64,000 bases of DNA from Comamonas sp. KCTC 72670 (lineage in GTDB: Bacteria; Myxococcota; Myxococcia; Myxococcales; Myxococcaceae), in contig BNCN01000009.1 of NCBI GenBank assembly GCA_014656495.1, positions 124,001-188,000 on the forward strand, in the 5' to 3' direction. Positions 63,835 through 64,000 of the stretch are shown in pieces (position 1 is the stretch's first letter; each line of letters starts with the position of its first letter). A program made the translations under genes and the position numbers. The notes under the pieces are model-generated. The model was not told where the DNA came from, ran no database searches, and saw only the letters and a list, made by a program, of their open reading frames with translations.

Positions 63835-64000
63835 CCGACCTTCACGCGGGGCGGCGACGCGGGCGACAGCTGGGCCTCGCGCTGCTCGGTGTCCTGGGGA
63901 CGACCGTGCTGTTCGCGCTCTTCGCCCGGTTGGAGGCGCGCTGGCTGGCGCTCGGCTGGGTGGCGATGGTGCCCTGGCTCGCGGCGCTGGACCGCGCCCG
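63831..64000 (+). CDS. Apolipoprotein N-acyltransferase-like gene, truncated by window edge
   Basis: Only the first 56 codons are in the window, with a GTG start overlapping the upstream stop. The reading includes QLGLALLGVLGTTVLFALFA and WLALGWVAMVPWLAALDR, the GWxAxVPWLxALDR pattern I associate with N-terminal helices of Lnt, the enzyme that N-acylates lipoproteins. The nitrilase domain with its Cys is beyond the window, so the call is tentative. Confidence 0.6.
   Translation, partial: MTDLHAGRRRGRQLGLALLGVLGTTVLFALFARLEARWLALGWVAMVPWLAALDRA

Overview
The window is high-GC DNA with strong G/C preference at third codon positions, dense gene packing on both strands and many signs of a predatory myxobacterium, most likely Myxococcaceae (Myxococcus/Corallococcus type). 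The main signs are a SitA6/SitI6-like swarm-inhibition toxin lipoprotein with its double-CXXCG immunity protein, a MYXO-CTERM-like tail, an orphan Imm52 immunity gene, a Ser/Thr kinase with TPRs, an FHA-linked sigma-54 activator, a PAS hybrid histidine kinase and many lipoproteins. No rRNA, tRNA, CRISPR array, transposase or phage gene was seen.

Left part (1-15.7 kb). An acyl-CoA dehydrogenase (cut by the window edge), an APH-like kinase and a DUF6285 protein form one operon that looks like a split ACAD10/11 module. A GST and a TetR regulator precede an RND efflux pair (lipoprotein adaptor and AcrB-like pump). On the minus strand are an amidohydrolase with a DUF59/MIP18-like partner, a three-PAS hybrid kinase, and a two-gene unit in which a DUF262 (DGQQR) protein is followed, one base after its stop, by a HipA-type kinase with no HipB.

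Middle (15.7-30.6 kb). An OB-fold tRNA_anti-like protein, orphan Imm52, an M28 peptidase, and a type IV AbiEi/AbiEii-like toxin-antitoxin pair whose start codon is covered by one arm of a perfect 15-bp inverted repeat. Then come an ankyrin/beta-helix protein, a small lipoprotein, a DHA2-type MFS transporter, a lysyl-oxidase-like lipoprotein with FG-GAP repeats, two MacB-type ABC permeases without an ATPase, a 56-residue Cys-rich secreted peptide and a secreted protein of unknown function.

Right-middle (30.6-45.3 kb). A PLD lipoprotein, a zinc-ribbon membrane protein, a GNAT, a remarkable single-polypeptide TssB-TssC (VipA/VipB) sheath-like protein without other T6SS genes, an SLT transglycosylase behind a sigma-54-like promoter, a C39-like papain-fold peptidase, the FHA-sigma-54 activator, the kinase-TPR protein, a second beta-helix protein and the Sit toxin/immunity pair.

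Right part (45.3-64 kb). An aldehyde dehydrogenase, a GTP cyclohydrolase II-like protein, a DUF1688 protein and uracil phosphoribosyltransferase form what looks like a complete URC-type uracil catabolism operon. After it come a MYXO-CTERM-like protein, a cytochrome c/ferric-reductase-like pair, a CapA-like enzyme, two MopE-motif lipoprotein paralogues with a nearly identical 0.86-kb core around a TPR-like gene, a CLC transporter (possibly CLC-F-like), an SGNH hydrolase, two unknown proteins and the start of an Lnt-like gene cut by the right edge.

All calls come from reading motifs and gene order. No database search was possible, so family names given without diagnostic motifs should be read as probable.
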